This document shows positions 16,092-25,200 of a DNA stretch of 64,000 nucleotides, in pieces. Where the stretch lies: NCBI RefSeq assembly GCF_900100965.1, contig NZ_FMUJ01000006.1:124001-188000 (forward strand), in the 5' to 3' direction. Position numbers and translations under genes: made by a program. Under the pieces are notes generated by a model that was not told where the DNA came from, did no database searches, and saw nothing but the letters and a program-made list of their open reading frames with translations. Position 1 is the stretch's first letter; the number at the start of each line of letters is the position of its first letter. Source of the stretch: Variovorax sp. EL159 (lineage in GTDB: Bacteria; Pseudomonadota; Gammaproteobacteria; Burkholderiales; Burkholderiaceae_C).

Positions 16092-18971
16092 ATGAGCGAA
16101 CCCACTACCCCTCCCGCACAACCTGGTCTCGACAGCCTGTCGAAATCGTTCGAACCCGCCGCCATCGAGGCGCACTGGGGCCCGGAATGGGAGAAGCGCG
16201 GCTATGCCAAGGCGGGCTTCCGCGGCACGCAGCAGCCCAAGGAAGGCGCCGATTCGTTCGCGATCCAGCTGCCGCCCCCCAACGTGACGGGCACGCTGCA
16301 CATGGGCCATGCGTTCAACCAGACGATCATGGACAGCCTCACGCGCTACCACCGCATGAAGGGCGACAACACGCTGTGGCTGCCGGGCACCGACCATGCG
16401 GGCATCGCGACGCAGATCGTGGTGGAGCGCCAGCTGCAGGAGCAGAAGATCAGCCGCCACGACCTGGGCCGCAAGAACTTCGTGGAACGCGTCTGGGAGT
16501 GGAAAGAGAAGTCGGGCAACACCATCACCCGCCAGATGCGCCGCATGGGCGACACGGTGGACTGGAGCCGCGAGTACTTCACGATGGACGACGACCTCTC
16601 CAAGGTCGTGATGCACACCTTCGTGAAGCTCTATGAAGAAGGCCTGATCTACCGCGGCAAGCGCCTGGGCAACTGGGACCCGGTGCTCAAGACCTCGGTG
16701 AGCGACCTCGAGGTCGAGAGCGAGGAAGAAGACGGCTCGCTCTGGCACATCGCCTACCCGCTGGAAGACGGCAGCGGCACGCTGACCGTGGCCACCACCC
16801 GGCCCGAGACCATGCTCGGCGACACGGCCGTGATGGTCCACCCCGAAGACGACCGCTACAAGCACCTGATCGGCCAGCGCGTGAAGCTGCCGCTGGTCGA
16901 CCGGCTGATCCCGATCATTGCGGACGAGTACGTCGACAAGGCCTTCGGCACCGGCGTGGTCAAGGTCACGCCCGCGCACGACTACAACGACTACGCGGTC
17001 GGCCAGCGCCACAAGCTCGAGGTGATCGGCATCCTGACGCTCGACGCGACCATCAACGACAACGCGCCCGAGAAGTACCGCGGCATGGACCGCTTCGTGG
17101 CACGCAAGGCCATCGTGGCCGACCTCGATGCGCTGGGCCTGCTGGTCGAGGTGAAGAAGCACAGGCTGATGGTGCCGCGCTGCGCGCGCTCGGGCGCCAT
17201 CGTCGAGCCGATGCTGACCGACCAGTGGTACGTGGCCATGACGCGCCCCGGTGCCGACGGCCAGTCGATCGCGCAGAAGGCCATCGACGTGGTGAAGTCG
17301 GGCGAGGTGCGCTTCGTGCCCGAGAACTGGGTCAACACCTACAACCACTGGATGGAGAACATCCAGGACTGGACCATCTCGCGCCAGCTCTGGTGGGGCC
17401 ACCAGATCCCGGCCTGGTACGACGAAGAAGGCAATGTGTACGTGGCCGAGGACGAGGCCGCGGCGCAGGCCAAGGCACCGGGCAAGAAGCTCACGCGCGA
17501 CGAGGACGTGCTCGACACCTGGTATTCGGCATCGCTCTTCCCCTTCTCCACGCTGGGCTGGCCCGAAAAGACGAAGGATCTCGAGCTGTACCTGCCCTCG
17601 CAAGTGCTCGTGACGGGCTACGACATCATCTTCTTCTGGGTCGCCCGGATGATCATGATGACCAAGCACTTCACCGGCAAGGTGCCGTTCAAGGACATCT
17701 ACATGCACGGCCTGGTGCGCGATGCGCAGGGCAAGAAGATGAGCAAGTCCGAAGGCAACGTGCTGGACCCGGTCGACCTGATCGACGGCATCCAGCTGCC
17801 CGAACTGCTCGAGAAGCGCGTGCAGGGCCTGCGCAAGCCCGAGACCGCGCCGACGGTGCGCAAGAACACGCAGAAGGAATTCCCGGACGGCATTCCGGCC
17901 TTCGGCGCCGACGCGCTGCGTTTCACCTTCGCGTCGCTGGCCTCGCTGGGCCGCGGCATCAACTTCGATTCGAAGCGCTGCGAGGGCTATCGCAACTTCT
18001 GCAACAAGCTGTGGAACGCCACGCGCTTCGTGCTGATGAACTGCGAAGGGCAGGACTGCGGCCTGCTGGAGCACACGAAGGAAGAATGCAAGGTCGGCGG
18101 CCCGGCGCATGGCTACCTGAAGTTCAGCCGTGCCGACTACTGGATCGTGTCGCAGCTGCAGCGCGTCGAGGCCGACGTGGCCAAGGGCTTCGAGGAGTAC
18201 CGCCTCGACAACGTGGCCAACGCGATCTACCAGTTCGCCTGGGACGAGTTCTGCGACTGGTACCTGGAAATCGCCAAGGTGCAGATCCAGACCGGCGACG
18301 ATGCGCAAAAGCGCGCCACGCGCCGCACGCTGATCCGCGTGCTCGAGACGCTGCTGCGCCTGGCGCATCCGGTGATCCCGTTCATCACGGAAGAGCTGTG
18401 GCAGAAGGTGTCGAAGGTCGCGGGCCGCGAAGGCGAGTCGATCATGATCGCGGCCTATCCGAAGAGCCAGCCCGAGAAGATCGATGAAGCGGCCGAGGCG
18501 CATGTGGCGCGGCTGAAGGCGCTGGTCGATGCGTGCCGTACCTTGCGCGGCGAGATGAACGTGTCGCCCGCCGTGCGCCTGCCGCTCTATGCGGTGGCCG
18601 ACGATGCCGAAGGCGCGGCCTTCCTGCGCGAATCGGCGCCTGTGCTGCAGGCACTGGCCAAGCTGAAGGAAGTGAAGGTCTTCGACGACGAGGCCTCGTG
18701 GCAAGCGGCTGCAGAAGCGGCGCCCGTGGCGGTGGTGGGCGCGGCGCGCCTGTGCCTGCACATGGAAATCGACAAGGTGGCCGAGCGTGCCCGCATCGGC
18801 AAGGAAATCGCGCGCATCGAGGGCGAGATCGCCAAGGTGCACGGCAAGCTCGGCAACGAAGCCTTCGTGGCCAAGGCACCGCCGGCCGTGATCGAGCAGG
18901 AGCGCAAGCGCCTGGCCGACTTCACCGCCACGCTGGAGCGCCTGCGCGACCAGCTTGTGCGCCTCGGCTGA
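16092..18971 (+). CDS. valS: Valine--tRNA ligase, 959 aa
   Basis: This is a class I aminoacyl-tRNA synthetase. The HIGH signature is HMGH at 70-73 and KMSKS is at 549-553. The editing (CP1) domain is recognisable from VATTRPETMLGDTAVMVHPED, and a C-terminal coiled-coil arm (ERARIGKEIARIEGEIAKVHGKL) is present. The length agrees with bacterial ValRS. The start ATG at 16092 lacks a good ribosome-binding site, the upstream bases being dominated by the hairpin at 16059-16082. Divergent to yaaA; galU follows 108 bases downstream. Confidence 0.98.
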   Translation: MSEPTTPPAQPGLDSLSKSFEPAAIEAHWGPEWEKRGYAKAGFRGTQQPKEGADSFAIQLPPPNVTGTLHMGHAFNQTIMDSLTRYHRMKGDNTLWLPGTDHAGIATQIVVERQLQEQKISRHDLGRKNFVERVWEWKEKSGNTITRQMRRMGDTVDWSREYFTMDDDLSKVVMHTFVKLYEEGLIYRGKRLGNWDPVLKTSVSDLEVESEEEDGSLWHIAYPLEDGSGTLTVATTRPETMLGDTAVMVHPEDDRYKHLIGQRVKLPLVDRLIPIIADEYVDKAFGTGVVKVTPAHDYNDYAVGQRHKLEVIGILTLDATINDNAPEKYRGMDRFVARKAIVADLDALGLLVEVKKHRLMVPRCARSGAIVEPMLTDQWYVAMTRPGADGQSIAQKAIDVVKSGEVRFVPENWVNTYNHWMENIQDWTISRQLWWGHQIPAWYDEEGNVYVAEDEAAAQAKAPGKKLTRDEDVLDTWYSASLFPFSTLGWPEKTKDLELYLPSQVLVTGYDIIFFWVARMIMMTKHFTGKVPFKDIYMHGLVRDAQGKKMSKSEGNVLDPVDLIDGIQLPELLEKRVQGLRKPETAPTVRKNTQKEFPDGIPAFGADALRFTFASLASLGRGINFDSKRCEGYRNFCNKLWNATRFVLMNCEGQDCGLLEHTKEECKVGGPAHGYLKFSRADYWIVSQLQRVEADVAKGFEEYRLDNVANAIYQFAWDEFCDWYLEIAKVQIQTGDDAQKRATRRTLIRVLETLLRLAHPVIPFITEELWQKVSKVAGREGESIMIAAYPKSQPEKIDEAAEAHVARLKALVDACRTLRGEMNVSPAVRLPLYAVADDAEGAAFLRESAPVLQALAKLKEVKVFDDEASWQAAAEAAPVAVVGAARLCLHMEIDKVAERARIGKEIARIEGEIAKVHGKLGNEAFVAKAPPAVIEQERKRLADFTATLERLRDQLVRLG

Positions 18972-19079
18972 CAGACGCGGCGAATATCGGGCGTTTAGGA
19001 TGCTGGTTCGGCACTTGCTTGCCGCTCCAGCTTTCTGATTCAACCTCCCAACTTTCAACGAACCGACGCTGAACTGCCC

Positions 19080-19973
19080 ATGTCCACCACACCATCGACA
19101 CGTATCCGCAAGGCTGTATTTCCGGTTGCAGGCTTTGGCACCCGCTTCTTGCCCGCCACCAAGGCACAGCCCAAGGAAATGCTGCCGGTGGTCGACAAGC
19201 CGCTGATCCAGTACGCTGTCGAAGAGGCGTACGCCGCCGGCATCCGCGACATGATCTTCGTGACCGGCCGCAACAAGCGCGCCATCGAAGACCACTACGA
19301 CACCGCCTACGAGCTCGAAAGCCAGCTCGAAGCCAGCGGCAAGAGCGCATTGCTCAATATCGCACGCTCGGTGATGCCCGACGACATGACCTGCTCTTAC
19401 GTGCGCCAGCCGCGCATGCTGGGCCTGGGCCATGCGGTGCTGTGCGCCGAGCATCTGGTGGGCAACGAGCCCTTCGCCGTGCTGCTGGCGGACGACCTGA
19501 TGGTCGGCCCCGATGGCGGCGAGCCGGTGCTTGCGCAAATGACGGCTGCTTTCGCGCGCCTTGGCGCATCGCTGCTGGCCGTGCAGGAAGTGCCGCAAGC
19601 GCACGTCAAGCGCTACGGCATCGTGGCCGGCGAGACGGTCGAAGACGGCCTGGTGAAGGTCAACCGCATGGTCGAGAAGCCCAAGCCCGAAGAAGCGCCA
19701 TCGCGCCTGGGCGTGGCGGGCCGCTACATCCTCACGCCAGGCGTGTTCGACGAGATCCGCAACCAGCCCAAGGGCGCGGGCGGCGAGATCCAGCTGACCG
19801 ACGGCATCGCGGCGCTGATGAAGAAGGAATCGGTCTATGCCTATGCCTACAAGGGCATCCGCTACGACTGCGGCAGCAAGGAAGGCTTTCTGCAGGCCAC
19901 CGTGGAACTGGCGCTGGCGCACCCCGAAGTGGGCAGCGAGTTCCGCGAATATCTCAAGAGCCTGAAGCTGTAA
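19080..19973 (+). CDS. galU: UTP--glucose-1-phosphate uridylyltransferase, 297 aa
   Basis: It makes UDP-glucose for polysaccharide and envelope synthesis. The nucleotidyltransferase motif FPVAGFGTRFLPATKAQPKEMLPV is at the N-terminus, followed by DKPLIQYAVEEAYAAG and, further on, LLADDLMV. VEKPKPEEAPSRLGVAGRYIL and ITDGIAAL-like QLTDGIAALM are typical of GalU. The length fits. It lies downstream of valS with its own 108-base gap and ends convergent to tusA. Confidence 0.97.
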   Translation: MSTTPSTRIRKAVFPVAGFGTRFLPATKAQPKEMLPVVDKPLIQYAVEEAYAAGIRDMIFVTGRNKRAIEDHYDTAYELESQLEASGKSALLNIARSVMPDDMTCSYVRQPRMLGLGHAVLCAEHLVGNEPFAVLLADDLMVGPDGGEPVLAQMTAAFARLGASLLAVQEVPQAHVKRYGIVAGETVEDGLVKVNRMVEKPKPEEAPSRLGVAGRYILTPGVFDEIRNQPKGAGGEIQLTDGIAALMKKESVYAYAYKGIRYDCGSKEGFLQATVELALAHPEVGSEFREYLKSLKL

Positions 19974-19995
19974 CGGCCTCGGTCTTGGTCTTTCT

Positions 19996-20016
19996 CCTTC
20001 CCCCTCTGGGGGAAGG
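19996..20016. repeat. Hairpin repeat between convergent galU and tusA
   Basis: CCTTCCCCC and GGGGGAAGG form a 9-bp stem around TCT. The motif followed by a G-rich tail is a common intergenic repeat type in Comamonadaceae and other proteobacteria (from memory). Lying between two convergent genes, it may terminate transcription from both sides, though no T-run is present. Confidence 0.6.
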
Positions 20017-20057
20017 CAGGGATGGGGGCCAGCGGCCTCACCATCCACCCCGGAAAT

Positions 20058-20285
20058 TCAGCGCCTCTTCAGCACATGAACGAAGTCGCTCCCCACCGTC
20101 TCCTGCGCCATCAGCTCATTGCCCGTCTGGCGCGCAAAGGCCTGAAAGTCGCGCACCGACCCCGGATCGGTCGACACCACCTTCAGCAGCTGTCCGCTCG
20201 CCATGTCGTTGAGCGACTTCTTCGCCTTGAGGATGGGCAGCGGGCAGTTCAGCCCTCGCGTGTCGATTTCGCGATCAACTTCCAC
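20058..20285 (-). CDS. tusA: TusA-family sulfurtransferase, 75 aa
   Basis: This is a small sulfur-carrier protein with the invariant DTRGLNCPLPILKAKK motif carrying the active cysteine at residue 14. It moves persulfide sulfur, in E. coli for tRNA thiolation. The start is GTG at 20285, preceded by GAGG; the product then begins (M)EVDREIDTRGLNC as usual. It overlaps the 3' end of the Nudix gene by 11 bases, so translational coupling is likely. Sulfur-related cysM lies one gene further upstream. Confidence 0.88.
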   Translation of the reverse strand: MEVDREIDTRGLNCPLPILKAKKSLNDMASGQLLKVVSTDPGSVRDFQAFARQTGNELMAQETVGSDFVHVLKRR

Positions 20286-20853
20286 GCTTCGGCTCCTCGG
20301 GCGGCAGATTGAGGCCCCGGCGGCGCTCTTCGTTCTCGGCGGCGGTGAAGAACACGGGCTCGTGTCCGCGCGTGCGCAGCCAGTCGGCCAGCGCATAGCC
20401 GGTGCCCGCAGGCCAGCAGCGCAGGTCCGGCAGGTCGTAGAGGCGGTAGTCGACCAGCTCGGGTGACAGCTTCACATCGCCATCGGCCACCACGTGGTAG
20501 GCGATGATGATCTGGTTCATGCGCTGGAAATCGTAGGCACCGACGAGCTTCGTGGCACTGACCTCGAGGTTCGTTTCTTCCTTCACCTCGCGCGCAATGC
20601 CCTCTTCGGGCGTCTCGCCGGCTTCCATGAAGCCGGTGATCAGCGCGTACATCTTGCCGGGCCAGGCGGCATTGCGGGCCAGCAGCACCTGGCCGCGGTA
20701 CTCGACGATGCCGGCCAGCACCGGCGTCGGGTTGTTCCAGTGGGTGTGGCCACAGTTCGGGCAGCGCAGGCGCTCCTTGGGGCCGCCGTCTTCCATCAAC
20801 GCGATCCACTCCAGCGGCGTGGCACAGACCTGGCAAAACTTGGGATGGGGCAT
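20275..20853 (-). CDS. Nudix hydrolase with N-terminal zinc ribbon, 192 aa
   Basis: Cys7, Cys10, Cys31 and Cys34 (FCQVC...RCPNC) form a zinc ribbon like that of NADH pyrophosphatases. The Nudix box runs from Gly74 through Glu80, Arg88-Glu89 and Glu92-Glu93 (GFMEAGETPEEGIAREVKEE). The substrate is probably a nucleoside diphosphate derivative such as NADH or ADP-ribose; exact specificity is unknown. It lies between cysM and tusA on the minus strand, 76 bases after cysM, and its end overlaps tusA. Confidence 0.9.
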   Translation of the reverse strand: MPHPKFCQVCATPLEWIALMEDGGPKERLRCPNCGHTHWNNPTPVLAGIVEYRGQVLLARNAAWPGKMYALITGFMEAGETPEEGIAREVKEETNLEVSATKLVGAYDFQRMNQIIIAYHVVADGDVKLSPELVDYRLYDLPDLRCWPAGTGYALADWLRTRGHEPVFFTAAENEERRRGLNLPPEEPKRGS

Positions 20854-20929
20854 GTGGGGTCTCTGTTCTTTTTCTGGGGGCTTGCAGCGCCCATGGGAGG
20901 GCGCCGCAGCGGGTTTTGTTGTCAGCGGA

Positions 20930-21832
20930 TCACGCGGGGAACACGCCGGTCGACAAGTACCGGTCGCCGCGGTCGCACACCACGAAGACGATGGTTGCGT
21001 TCTCGACCTTTTTCGCCACTTCGAGCGCGGCCCACAGCGCACCGGCGGCCGAAATGCCACCGAAGATGCCTTCTTCGCGCGCCAGGCGACGGCACATTTC
21101 TTCGGCGTTGTCCTGGCTCACGCTGATTTCTTCGTCGACGCGGCTCGGGTCGTAGATCTTGGGCAGGTACTCGGCCGGCCACTTGCGGATGCCGGGAATG
21201 CGCGAGCCTTCGGCCGGCTGCGCGCCGATGATGCGCACCGCCGGGTTCTTTTCCTTCAGGAAGCGCGAGACGCCGGTGATGGTGCCCGTGGTGCCCATGG
21301 CGCTCACGAAATGCGTGATCTTGCCCTTGGTATCGGCCCAGATCTCGGGGCCGGTGGTTTCGTAGTGGATGCGCGGGTTGTCGGGGTTGGCGAACTGGTC
21401 GAGCACCCGGCCCTTGCCCTGCGCCACCATCTGCTCGGCCAGGTCGCGGGCGTATTCCATGCCGCCGCTCTTGGGCGTGAGCACGAGTTCGGCGCCGAAG
21501 GCCTTCATGGTCTGGGCGCGCTCGACGGAAAGGTCCTCCGGCATGATCAGCACCATGCGGTAGCCCTTGACGGCCGCAGCCATCGCCAGCGCGATGCCGG
21601 TGTTGCCGGACGTGGCCTCGATCAGGGTGTCGCCGGGCTTGATCTCGCCCCGCTCTTCCGCCCGTTTGATCATCGAAAGCGCGGGCCGGTCTTTCACCGA
21701 ACCCGCGGGATTGTTGCCTTCGAGCTTGCCGAGAATCACGTTGCCACGCTTGGCGTTCTCTGCCGCATCGATGCGCTGCAGCGCCACCAGGGGGGTTTTG
21801 CCGATGGCATCTTCGATCGTCGGATAATTCAT
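20930..21832 (-). CDS. cysM: Cysteine synthase B (O-acetylserine sulfhydrylase), 300 aa
   Basis: This is a PLP-dependent fold-type II enzyme. The Schiff-base lysine is Lys47 in NNPAGSVKDRP, and the phosphate-binding loop is ATSGNTGIAL at 73-82. SAMGTTGTITGVSRFLK and IYDPSRVDEEISV resemble CysM rather than CysK. It makes cysteine from O-acetylserine and sulfide or thiosulfate. The start ATG at 21832 is 41 bases from the divergent tRNA gene. Downstream Nudix and tusA genes may be co-transcribed. Confidence 0.95.
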   Translation of the reverse strand: MNYPTIEDAIGKTPLVALQRIDAAENAKRGNVILGKLEGNNPAGSVKDRPALSMIKRAEERGEIKPGDTLIEATSGNTGIALAMAAAVKGYRMVLIMPEDLSVERAQTMKAFGAELVLTPKSGGMEYARDLAEQMVAQGKGRVLDQFANPDNPRIHYETTGPEIWADTKGKITHFVSAMGTTGTITGVSRFLKEKNPAVRIIGAQPAEGSRIPGIRKWPAEYLPKIYDPSRVDEEISVSQDNAEEMCRRLAREEGIFGGISAAGALWAALEVAKKVENATIVFVVCDRGDRYLSTGVFPA

Positions 21833-21873
21833 GCCAGCCACTGTGCCATAATTTTGGGCTTCCTTCCGGATGT

Positions 21874-21958
21874 GCCCGGGTGGTGAAATTGGTAGACGCA
21901 GGGGACTCAAAATCCCCCACCGAAAGGTGTGCCGGTTCGATTCCGGCCCCGGGCACCA
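21874..21958 (+). tRNA. tRNA-Leu (anticodon CAA)
   Basis: An 85-base tRNA with a 7-bp acceptor (GCCCGGG / CCCGGGC), discriminator A and an encoded CCA at 21956-21958. The D-arm TGGTGAAATTGGTAGACGCA and T-arm GGTTCGATTCC are canonical. The anticodon stem GGGGA/TCCCC holds loop CTCAAAA, giving anticodon CAA at 21908-21910, which reads UUG. The long variable arm is typical of leucine tRNAs. Confidence 0.97.
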
Positions 21959-21984
21959 CGAGACACCGTCTCACCCCACATCAA

Positions 21985-22020
21985 AAAAACCCGCTCGCCT
22001 CCCAGGCGCAGCGGGTTTTT
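21985..22020 (+). terminator. Intrinsic terminator after tRNA-Leu
   Basis: Stem CCCGCT/AGCGGG extended by CGCCT/AGGCG (one bulged base) and by A/T pairs, then a T-run at 22016-22020. The A-run on the left makes it potentially bidirectional, so it could also stop leftward read-through from the adhesin operon. Confidence 0.9.
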
Positions 22021-22213
22021 CTTTGCCTCAAGCCGTCTCGGCCCCTGGCATCCCATGCCGGCACTTTGTCAGTGCCTCCGTACCCGGCACTCGGCGTCTG
22101 CCCTGGAAGCCCCATGACCCAGGCTCGCCAGCAGCGCGAGAAATCGCGTGCGGAACTGCCCCGGCGCCTTCGCACCGGGGCCTGCACGCAAATTCGCGCG
22201 AAAGTTCAACAGC

Positions 22214-25200
22214 TCACTGTTTCAGCCCCCGCTGCTCGCCCGGCGTGAGCGACTGCATCTGCGCGGTGGTGAGCGCGCCCGCGCCGAGCACCTGCACCAC
22301 GCCCTTGGGGTCGTAGGCGCCGCCGCTGCGCTCGCGGCCTGCACCGGCGCCGCCCTCCCCGCCCGCAGGCTCATTGCCGAAGCCGAGTACGCGCACGGTG
22401 AACACCGAGGGCAGCGCCTGGCGCTGCGCCGCGCGCTCGCGTTGCACCGCGTCCTGCGCGGCGGTCGCGGCCTGCGATGCGGCCGCGCTGGCGTTGGTCA
22501 GCGCGCCCACGTTCACCGCCGCCACCACCGGAACGCCGGTCGACTTGCCCTGCACCTGGATGTTGTCGGCGTTGAGCACGCGCAGCGCCGCCAGATTCAC
22601 GTTGCCCGACACGCGGATGCCCGCTTCGCCCGCATCGATGGTGCCCAGCGGCGCGATCAGGTCGATGTCGCCCGGCGGCACTTCGGGAATCGGGTTCAGC
22701 GTGGCAATACCCGCGCCGGTGTTGGGCGTGGTCGGCGACAGGCTGACGTTGCCGGCGTCGTCATACACGCGCCGCTGCGGCGTGTAGACCACGGTCGATC
22801 TCGCGCCGCGGCCGGCATTGATGTCGCCCTGCGCCGACCAGGCCAGGATGCCGCCGCCGAAGGTGGTGAAGATGCGGCTCTGGCCCAGCAGGATGCTGCC
22901 CAGCGAATAGATCTGCACCTCGCCCGCGCCCTGCGTGAGCACGCCCGAGCCCTCGCCCGGCACGAAGCCCCCGTCCACCCCGACCAGCGTGCGCCCGCCG
23001 GGCACGAGGATGTTCACATCGCCGCCGAAGTTGGTGTGGATACCGGCATCGAGCGCGTCGTACACGCCGATGTCGCTGGGCCGGCCGGCGGCGATCCAGG
23101 CGTCGCGCCGCAGGTAGCTCTTGCCGGCTTGCGGCCGCTTGGTGAACGAGTCCGAACTGCTCAGGTAGTAGTTGGCGCTGCTGAACATGGTCAGGTCGCC
23201 CTGATGGTGGCGCGCGCTGCCGTCGGCACCGTGCGTGGGGAACAGCGTGGCGATGGCCTCGCGGCCGCGCAGGTAGCTGCCCCGGCGCGGGCCGCCCTCG
23301 TCGTTGTACTCGCGTCCACCGGCCCGCAGTTCGGCGTAGTACACGTTGCGCAGGTAGACCTGCTGCTGCTCGGGCGGCAGTCCAGCGAAGAAGGTGCGCG
23401 CGTCCATGGTCGCGGCATCGAAATGCCGGCCCTGGCTGTTGCTGCCGCTGAAGCGCTCGCGCAGCCAGTTCACCAGGTGCAGGCCCTTGGCCAGGCCGAA
23501 CTCGCGTGCCAGGTCGCGGCGCTGGTTGCCGCCGCCTTCGCTGCGTTGGCCATCGATCTCGGCTTGCTTGCGCTTCAGGTAGGCATCGGCGCCGGCCTCC
23601 TCGCCGCCGTAGCCGAACTGCTGCGACAGCCAGCCTGCCAGCGTCAGCTCGCCGCCGTAGCTGTACAGCGCCGTGCCGGGCTGGTCCGCGAAGGGGCGGC
23701 CGCTTTCGGCGCGGCGCTTGGGATCGAGGTAGCGCGCGGCGAAGCCGTCCCAGTCCGGCCCGTCGCGGCCCACGCCCACCGCCACCGAGATGCCAGCGCC
23801 GCTGCTGCGGTCGCCCGGCTTCACGTTGACGATGGCGCCCAGGCTCTTGAGCTCGCCCTTGTCGGCCATGTACAGGTCGCGCCCGGCGCTGAGTGCCAAC
23901 TCGCCGGGGCCTGCGATGTGGAAGCTGCTGGTGCGGATGTCGCGGCCGGCCTCCACCACCGACACATCGTCGGCATGGCGGTGCACGATCAGGTTGCCGC
24001 GCGCCGAGCCGCCGAGCAACTGCTGCGGCTCAGGTGCCCACTCCGGCTTGCCGTTGACGGTGCGTCCATGCCAGCCCGTGGCTTCGGCCGGCACGTTGTC
24101 GACCTGGCCCAGCGCGGTGCCGGCATCGACGATGTCGCGCCCGGCGCGGATCGCCACCGGGCCGCCGCCCTCGTACCAGATGCCGAACGAGGTCGGCGCG
24201 CCGGTGCCGCCGCCGCGGTAGATCATGGAGCCGGTGCGCAGGCCCACGATGTCGCCGTCCACCGCGTAGAAGCGCGACGGCGGCTGACCCATCGGCGCCA
24301 CGTCGGCCGCGCTGGGCGAGGTGAGCGTGAACAGCGGAAAACGCAGCGACGAGTTCTGTCCGCCCACGGTGACGGAGGCCAGCAGCGCGTCGGCGGCCGA
24401 GTTGTGGATGATCTCTCGGCCGTACCAGATCGGGTTGCCCAGCGCGATGAAGCCGGGCTGGAACGGATCCACCAGCCGCGACGGGTCGGCGCCCGAGGGC
24501 GTGATGGTGTAGCCCCCGCCGTAGATCGAGTCGCGCGCCAGCAGCTCGAGCTGCGCGGTGCGCTGCACCGCGTACTGCGGTCCGGTCGGCGACGGCGCCA
24601 GCGTCAGGCTCCAGCCCGAGGGGCCGCCGCTGCTGTCCATCCAGCCCCGGCTCGCGTCGCCGTAGTACAGGCTGCCGCTGGCCGCCAGGGCGCGCAGCAC
24701 CGCCGGGTAGACGAAGCGGCCGTCGGTGGCCTGGTGGTTGGTGCGGTAGCTCGGGTCGGCCCAGCCCAGCGTGGGCGTGAGGTTGCCGCCGGCGCTGGCA
24801 AGGTCGATCGCGGTGGATGGCGTCCACAGCGAGAACCAGGTCCAGCCGTCGCCCTGGTACTGCTTGCCGTTGGCACTGAAGGGCGTGCCGCCGGTGAGCG
24901 TGGGCACGCGCCCCGGATCGGCCACGCCGCCGAGCACCAGGTCGCCGCGCGCGTCGAGCCGCACGCCCGCATCACCGGGAATCAGCACCGGCCCGCCAGT
25001 GGCGAGGCCCGAGGTGGCGATGTAGGAGTCGGTCGCCCACGCGTTGTTCAGGTTGGCGACCTCGTAGCCCAGCTTGATGCCGCCCACCGCGCCGCTTTCC
25101 AGCCGCAGCGCGCCGCGCAGGTTGGCGAAGACGCCGTTGAGGTCCATCATCGTGCGGTGATGGCTCAACGGGTTGTTGGCCTGCCACGTGGTGCTGGAAG

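Noticed and set aside
15996..20048. A 1350-residue minus-strand open frame opposite valS and galU
   Set aside because: It is the reverse-complement shadow of two clear house-keeping genes and has no recognisable domain.
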